NCBI GenBank assembly: GCA_964247295.1
Contig: CAXTTV010000121.1
Span: forward strand, 1 to 15,261
DNA: 15,261 nt
Origin: CAXTTV01 sp964247295
GTDB taxonomy: Bacteria > Chloroflexota > Ktedonobacteria > Ktedonobacterales > Ktedonobacteraceae
Direction: 5' to 3'
This document shows, in pieces, positions 11,028 through 15,261 of the stretch (position 1 is its first letter; every line of letters starts with the position of its first letter). Both the position numbers and the translations under genes were made by a program. The notes beneath the pieces are model-generated. The model ran no database searches. It was not told the DNA's origin and worked only from the letters and a program-made list of their open reading frames with translations.

Positions 11028-13022
11028 TTAGAATTGCATAAGATTGGGCGAGCTGAGTAAACGATTAAAGAAAAGCGTGGAGACCTGCTGATCAATGCGT
11101 TTTCCCACTCGTACCAGCAGAATGTTGGCCGGCTCCATGGTGATGTTCGGCTCGGTTGTGGGATATTCGATAAAGCCCTGACTCCCAAACAAACGCGAGA
11201 TCAGCTCCCGATACCGGTAGATGGAGATCCCCAGATCTTTGGTGTCCCAGTGCCAGGAAAGCCCTGCGGCGAAAAGGATCATGTCTTCTAATGCGTCCAA
11301 CTCTAACGAAAAGGCGAGCAGTTCACGGGCGATTTTCTGGTTTCTCCAGCCAACACTAACCTCAATCGCGACTTCATAAACGTTCTCCAAACCCTCCCAC
11401 CATTCATCCCCTGGGGCAATCGTGACCTGCCCAACGATTACTCCTGTATCAGTATGCACCAGAGCTAATGCGCAGTCCGACTGCTTTGAGATGTTGATGA
11501 GGAGTTGATGCTCGCGCTCCGGCAACCGGGCAAAGGCTCTTAACCCTTGATCTGGGTGCAGCCGCTCTACCAGGGATACCGGACAAAAATCACGCATGAT
11601 TAAGGTTCCACGCGCTGTCTTTAACAATCTGGTGCGCGAGGGTGTCTCGCTTCCCCTGACATGCAGAAGATCAAATAACTCGGCCATGGGAGATCGTCGT
11701 AAGGCCGTGGGAAAGGCCTGCCGAACCGAAGAGGTCAGCAAGAGATGCCTTAACAATGAGATGGTCCGGCGGTTGGTATGCGCGATCTGCCAGCGCCGTG
11801 GGATCGATGGAAAGTCGCCAGGGCTGTCTAGAAATGTGGTAGGGAATTGGGAGATCGCTGACTGTTTCCCAATTGCCTCTTGAGACTCTTGCCCTTCGGC
11901 TTCAACACTCTGCCAGACGGGCCTCCAGCGCTCAATCCAGCCCTCTGGCAACCGCTCCGGTGGCTTTTGATCCGACATTCCCGCCCAGACCAGCCCCCAG
12001 GCTCTCGGTACAACCCGGTAGAGATCATATCCACCCCCTCCTAAAGCAACCCAGCGTCCCTGACAATACCTATGCGCGAGAGTATGGGCCATTTCAATCT
12101 GCTTTTTCATTCCACGCGTGGTCAGGCTTAAATGCGTCAAAGGGTCCCAGGCATGGGTATCCGCCCCATGATTAGATACAATCAAGTCTGGCGCGAATGA
12201 GGTTATTAGGGCCGGCAAAAGCGCCTCCATAGCCTCAATATACGAGTCATCTTCGGTGAAGGGCTCTAGCGGAATGTTGATTGCATAACCCCTCCCCAGA
12301 TCCTGCCCAATCTCTAACACATCTCCTGTCCCTGGAAAAAGATATCTGCCGGTCTCATGAAAGGAGATGGTCATGACTCTGGGCTCATCATAAAAGGCTC
12401 GCTGCACACCATCACCATGGTGCGCATCAAAATCAAGATATAATACTTTGGCTTCACTGGCCTGTAACACGTGTGCAATTGCAATTGAGGCATCGTCGTA
12501 GACACAGAAGCCTGAGGCCCGATTCTTCCAGGCATGGTGTAGCCCTCCAGAGGGATGAAAAATATGCTCTGGACGCGCCTGCTCTTTTGAAAACTCACTC
12601 GCTCCCGGAAGCGCCATTACTGTCCTTACCGCCTCTAATGTACCACCAACGATGGTGGCACAAACGGTGTGCATATCCGGCAAGACTGGCGTGTCTCCGT
12701 CTCCAAAACCATATTGTAAGGCTAGCCTTTTCCGCCCGGCGATCCGCTCCACTCCCGCGTCTTCAGGCAAGGGAGTACTCAGGTGCTCAACCGCTTGAAT
12801 ATAGTCCAGATCATGAATCACGCTCAGCTCTCCGATTGTAGCCGGCTGAAATGGTAAACGTGTCTCCTCTTTCTCAGGATTCCAGAGGGCGCTGCTCTCT
12901 AGGAGATCCAAGAGGGCGGTTACACGTTTTGCTTGCATGGGATGACCCGGCCCAAAATCATATTTCAGTTCCGCCGGATCAAACAGCAGTCTGACTCCTG
13001 GTCGCTTCTGAACCTCGAACAT
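11028..13022 (-). CDS. AcuC-type protein deacetylase fused to AcuA-type protein acetyltransferase
   Basis: A 664-aa fusion of two opposing enzymes. Residues about 1-430 are a class I HDAC-like AcuC: HPSGGLHHA (H162, H163 as acid-base pair), DFDAHHGDG (zinc ligands D199, H201), NHGADTHAWDPL (third ligand D288) and GGGGYD (catalytic Y332), with the AcuC-like tail LPEGWIERW and TTFLDSP. All catalytic residues are present. Residues about 460-655 match AcuA, a GNAT acetyltransferase: LLKTARGTLIMRDF, PEREHQLLINI, GQVTIAPGDEWWEG, WHWDTKDLGISIYRYRELISRL, then EPNITMEPANILLVRVGKRI. The acetyl-CoA loop reads WRNQKIA (559-565), with Lys where Gly is usual. In Bacillus AcuA acetylates and switches off acetyl-CoA synthetase and AcuC reverses this. 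The ATG at 13022 has AAAGG 8 nt upstream. It lies 28 bp after the AcuB-like gene, in one operon. The window holds no synthetase target. Confidence 0.9.
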   Translation of the reverse strand: MFEVQKRPGVRLLFDPAELKYDFGPGHPMQAKRVTALLDLLESSALWNPEKEETRLPFQPATIGELSVIHDLDYIQAVEHLSTPLPEDAGVERIAGRKRLALQYGFGDGDTPVLPDMHTVCATIVGGTLEAVRTVMALPGASEFSKEQARPEHIFHPSGGLHHAWKNRASGFCVYDDASIAIAHVLQASEAKVLYLDFDAHHGDGVQRAFYDEPRVMTISFHETGRYLFPGTGDVLEIGQDLGRGYAINIPLEPFTEDDSYIEAMEALLPALITSFAPDLIVSNHGADTHAWDPLTHLSLTTRGMKKQIEMAHTLAHRYCQGRWVALGGGGYDLYRVVPRAWGLVWAGMSDQKPPERLPEGWIERWRPVWQSVEAEGQESQEAIGKQSAISQFPTTFLDSPGDFPSIPRRWQIAHTNRRTISLLRHLLLTSSVRQAFPTALRRSPMAELFDLLHVRGSETPSRTRLLKTARGTLIMRDFCPVSLVERLHPDQGLRAFARLPEREHQLLINISKQSDCALALVHTDTGVIVGQVTIAPGDEWWEGLENVYEVAIEVSVGWRNQKIARELLAFSLELDALEDMILFAAGLSWHWDTKDLGISIYRYRELISRLFGSQGFIEYPTTEPNITMEPANILLVRVGKRIDQQVSTLFFNRLLSSPNLMQF

Positions 13023-13050
13023 ACCTACTACCTTTCCAGAAGGATGATCT

Positions 13051-13824
13051 TCACGCCATAGAAATGCCTTCTACTGCGGGATCTACAAAAACGTAGCGGA
13101 TATTCTCTTCCTGTAATCGTCTTAAGAGCGGCGCTGGATTAATCGTTCCCAGCCGCACCATGGCGTTGGGGATCACTCCATTCTTTTGAGGCGCGGCTAT
13201 CACGCTCCGAACCGGTACACGCATCTCTCTGGCAAGCAATAACAATCTGGCAAGCGGGTCTAGATGCCCTTCCGGGAATAGCACTGTTAATTGCATTCCC
13301 GGCTCAAATGTTCCCATTGCCCGCGCCAGAGCAAGTAAAAGATCACTCCGGGTTGCCATCCCTACAAGCAACATTTGTGTCGAACTCTCTATCCCATTTT
13401 GCACGTCTTCAGTCTCGGGCGTCTCTGGCTCATACTCTACGACAGGAAGACAGTTTACATTACGATCTACCAACATTTGAGCTGCTGCGGCCAAACTGGT
13501 TGTTGGGGTCACGCAGATCAGCGACCGGCTCATAACCTCTCCAACTGTGAGCTCCTGCCAGATCCGAACTGCACTGCTATCCCTGGAACCGCGCGCGATG
13601 GTTAGATCAATGTCTTTGGAGGAGAGTATCCCTTCCAGTACAGAGACTGTCTCTGTACCGGAAAGCGGTTCTCCGGTTGATCTATCAAAACGCTGCATCT
13701 GCTTTTTACGTACAACTGGCAGATGATGAAATTGATACTGGCGCAACAGGTTCGCGGCGTGGCTTAACGAGTCATCTGCTGTTACTGTCACCAGGCTGGT
13801 GACCATCACGTCACTAATAATCAC
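13051..13824 (-). CDS. acuB: AcuB-like CBS-pair / ACT-like regulatory protein
   Basis: A 257-aa cytoplasmic protein. The first CBS motif (about 1-75) is MIISDVMVTSLVTV...FHHLPVV and carries an insertion of about 20 residues (41-60). The second (about 93-168) is TVGEVMSRSLICVTP...VNCLPVV with its own Glu-rich insertion at 131-145. The C-terminal ACT-like part (about 176-250) contains PLARLLLLAREMRVPVRSVI and MVRLGTINPAPLLRRLQ, matching the C-terminus of Bacillus AcuB. CBS pairs usually bind adenosine nucleotides, so it may sense energy or CoA state. Start is GTG at 13824, with GGAGG 5 nt upstream. It is the first gene of the operon with the AcuC-AcuA fusion, which supports the AcuB identity. 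Its exact role is unproven even in Bacillus. A near-perfect 31-bp palindrome lies in the coding DNA at 13633-13663. Confidence 0.88.
   Translation of the reverse strand: MIISDVMVTSLVTVTADDSLSHAANLLRQYQFHHLPVVRKKQMQRFDRSTGEPLSGTETVSVLEGILSSKDIDLTIARGSRDSSAVRIWQELTVGEVMSRSLICVTPTTSLAAAAQMLVDRNVNCLPVVEYEPETPETEDVQNGIESSTQMLLVGMATRSDLLLALARAMGTFEPGMQLTVLFPEGHLDPLARLLLLAREMRVPVRSVIAAPQKNGVIPNAMVRLGTINPAPLLRRLQEENIRYVFVDPAVEGISMA
13633..13663. repeat. near-perfect 31-bp palindrome inside acuB
   Basis: Arms GTACAGAGAC (13638-13647) and GTCTCTGTAC (13649-13658) flank a single T; after one mismatched pair, TTCC (13633-13636) and GGAA (13660-13663) extend it. Fourteen of 15 pairs match. It lies in the insertion of the first CBS motif (about residues 54-64). 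Confidence 0.8.
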
Positions 13825-13862
13825 GATTGCCTCCGGTCCTGGGAAGTAAAGCTAAAAGCATT

Positions 13863-13882
13863 TCTGTTCCCAAAAGAACAGA
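13863..13882. promoter_or_regulatory. inverted repeat in the acuB leader
   Basis: TCTGTTC (13863-13869) and GAACAGA (13876-13882) flank CCAAAA, 38 bp upstream of the acuB GTG. It is a possible operator for the acu operon. On the plus strand it is followed by TTTTT, but no plus-strand gene reads into it, so I prefer operator over terminator. Confidence 0.4.
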
Positions 13883-13980
13883 TTTTTCCTACGCAAAATA
13901 GAGGATGTGTTGATCTCATGATAGCACACAATGGAAAAATGAGACGTTCACTTCTGAAATAACTCTGTGAAAAACCGCTA

Positions 13981-14005
13981 CCTTGTAATCCTTACAGGGT
14001 AAAAT
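13981..14005 (+). promoter_or_regulatory. operator-like inverted repeat and -10 upstream of the S9 peptidase
   Basis: CCTTGTAA (13981-13988) and TTACAGGG (13992-13999) form an 8-bp inverted repeat with one mismatch and a 3-bp centre, directly followed by TAAAAT (14000-14005), a possible -10. No -35 is recognisable at a normal distance. The repeat lies in the 229-bp region shared with the divergent acuB operon. Confidence 0.35.
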
Positions 14006-14053
14006 ATGGAGAGAGACTACGCGAAACTCTTATTTTGAAAGGCATATAGATTT

Positions 14054-15261
14054 ATGGAAAATCAAGAACATGCTGTATCAGATCAACCTGAACAATCCTT
14101 ATTAGATGCGGTTGAACAGGTCCCAACAAATAATCAGCATGCACAACCAGCCCCGTCATCTACGAATACCTCTCAGGCGCACGTTGAACCTTCTAAGGCT
14201 CAGGAAAACGGTATAGATACACAAGAAAGCACACAACAAACAAACATTTCTGAGGCTACATCCTCAACAACTATTCAGGTTCCAGCAGTCCCTGAGAGAT
14301 CCACTCCGTCCAAAACAAGCGCTCTTCCTCAACCTCACCCTTCTATGAGTGTTGAGGATCTCCTCTCACTCCACCTGGTTGTTGACCCCCAAATTTCTCC
14401 AAACGGACGGTGGATCGCCTTTACGACATATAGTAGCCAGATCGAGCCCAACCGCACTATGGGCTCGATCTGGCTCGTTCCAGCCGATCGCAGCCAACCT
14501 CCGCGTCAGATTACGAATGACGACCATCTTACCTTCTATCCCCGCTGGTCACCTGATGGCCGTTCTCTTGCTTTCCTGAGCGATCGCAGTGGAAGCGTCC
14601 AGATTTATCTGCTCTCTATGCAGGGCGGTGAGTCTCAACAGATTAGCCAGATCAGTCAGGGCGTCAACGAGTATAGCTGGCGACCCGATGGTCTAGCTTT
14701 TCTGGTCAGCGCCCCCTGGAAACCCTCAGATGAACAGCTACAGCAATCGAGCGGACACAAGATTAGTGAGGTTTACCTCCATCTAGATGAAAGCTGGGAT
14801 GGCTCCGGCTACAAACAGGGCCGCCATACGCAGCTCTGGCAACTCTCTCTTGAAGGAAGAAATACGACTCGCATCAGCGCGGAACCGATTGATTTCACTG
14901 AGGCCTGCTGGTCACCCGATAGCAAGAAAATTGCCTTTTGCGCGAACCGCCGCCCTGATCCCGATCTTAGTGTCAGTAAAGCGCTCTGGGTCCTTACCCT
15001 CCACGATGGTGAGCTCGTGCGCCTTAGCCCAGAGGAAGGTTTGGCTATTCAACCCTCCTGGTCGCCCGATGGCACTCACATCGCGTTTTACTATACGGTT
15101 GACCAGACAGAGACTGGGAACATCTATCCTTGTATTGTGAGCGCCCAGGGCGATAGCTCACCTCGCCCGGCCCTCGACGATATAGATCAGTACACCTGCC
15201 TGCAAATGATCGTGGACGAGCAGAGAAGCGAGACGTTCACTCCCATTCAGTGGTACTCTGA
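14054..15261 (+). CDS. S9-family (prolyl oligopeptidase-like) peptidase, N-terminal part (runs off right edge)
   Basis: Partial: 402 codons with no stop before the edge. Residues 1-95 are low-complexity, rich in Gln, Ser, Thr, Glu and Pro, with no signal peptide or membrane helix. From about 96 (PSMSVEDLLSL) the sequence becomes a TolB/WD40-type beta-propeller as found before the hydrolase domain of S9C acylaminoacyl and dipeptidyl peptidases. Its blade motifs are VDPQISPNGRWIAF, YPRWSPDGRSLAFLSDR, YSWRPDGLAF, ACWSPDSKKIAF and PSWSPDGTHIAFYY. The alpha/beta-hydrolase domain with the catalytic Ser-Asp-His would lie beyond the window, so activity cannot be judged, and a TolB-like protein without an enzyme domain remains possible. 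AAAGG (14038-14042) is 11 nt before the ATG, a rather long spacing. The ATG at codon 98 (MSVEDL) would be an alternative start without the tail, but it has no ribosome site. Confidence 0.85.
   Translation, partial: MENQEHAVSDQPEQSLLDAVEQVPTNNQHAQPAPSSTNTSQAHVEPSKAQENGIDTQESTQQTNISEATSSTTIQVPAVPERSTPSKTSALPQPHPSMSVEDLLSLHLVVDPQISPNGRWIAFTTYSSQIEPNRTMGSIWLVPADRSQPPRQITNDDHLTFYPRWSPDGRSLAFLSDRSGSVQIYLLSMQGGESQQISQISQGVNEYSWRPDGLAFLVSAPWKPSDEQLQQSSGHKISEVYLHLDESWDGSGYKQGRHTQLWQLSLEGRNTTRISAEPIDFTEACWSPDSKKIAFCANRRPDPDLSVSKALWVLTLHDGELVRLSPEEGLAIQPSWSPDGTHIAFYYTVDQTETGNIYPCIVSAQGDSSPRPALDDIDQYTCLQMIVDEQRSETFTPIQWYS
14435..14475. repeat. perfect 16-bp inverted repeat inside the S9 peptidase gene
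   Basis: AGCCAGATCGAGCCCA (14435-14450) and its exact complement (14460-14475) surround the 9-nt loop ACCGCACTA. This is as strong as the terminators in the window but lies about 380 nt into a reading frame and has no U-tract. It encodes roughly SSQIEPNRTMGSIWL. Confidence 0.9.

Noticed and set aside
13863..13887. Intrinsic terminator on the plus strand (7-bp hairpin plus TTTTT)
   Set aside because: No plus-strand gene reads into it; it lies in the acuB leader, where an operator is likelier.
13981..14005. MerR-type promoter with a 19-bp spacer
   Set aside because: The inverted repeat has a suitable size, but there is no -35 at the position a MerR promoter needs, and no MerR-family gene is in view.

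Overview
The window looks like chromosomal DNA of a Gram-positive-type Chloroflexota, most probably a Ktedonobacteria-like organism. That placement is inferred from gene style: a large soluble PAS/GAF histidine kinase, a Ser/Thr protein kinase, an ECF sigma factor and an Acu system of the Bacillus type, with coding DNA of moderate GC and AT-rich intergenic regions. No marker RNA gene is present, so it stays an inference. I see no tRNA, rRNA, CRISPR array, transposase or phage gene.

Layout, left to right. (1) The N-terminal half of a Ser/Thr protein kinase, minus strand, runs off the left edge. (2) pckA (ATP-dependent PEP carboxykinase), minus strand, ends at a strong 14-bp hairpin terminator. 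(3) A 433-bp divergent AT-rich region leads to a 220-aa adenylylsulfate-kinase-like P-loop protein on the plus strand. It has lost the usual substrate and catalytic motif. (4) murD, minus strand, converges on it across a short bidirectional hairpin. (5) A G-rich, foldable intergenic block separates murD from a plus-strand signalling cassette: a 919-aa soluble PAS-GAF-PAS-PAS histidine kinase, an OmpR/KdpE-type response regulator, a stand-alone receiver protein and a 65-aa helical protein. The cassette closes with a strong bidirectional terminator. (6) On the minus strand follow a 64-aa protein with an anti-sigma-like motif and, upstream of it, an ECF sigma factor. (7) Upstream again, also on the minus strand, is a two-gene operon: an AcuB-like CBS/ACT protein (GTG start), then a 664-aa protein. 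In this protein an AcuC-type deacetylase is fused to an AcuA-type acetyltransferase. (8) A divergent 229-bp region leads to the N-terminal part of an S9-family (acylaminoacyl/dipeptidyl) peptidase that runs off the right edge.

How the genes may work together. In Bacillus, AcuA acetylates and inactivates acetyl-CoA synthetase, and AcuC removes the acetyl group. Here both opposing activities appear to sit on one polypeptide behind the putative sensor AcuB, in the same window as pckA, the entry step of gluconeogenesis from C2/C4 carbon. The acyl-CoA synthetase target is not in the window. The kinase/regulator cassette carries tandem 11-bp-spaced direct repeats in front of the second regulator, suggesting that the first regulator controls it. 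The AcuC-AcuA fusion is the most striking item; the degenerate APS-kinase-like protein and two long perfect or near-perfect inverted repeats inside coding sequence come next.
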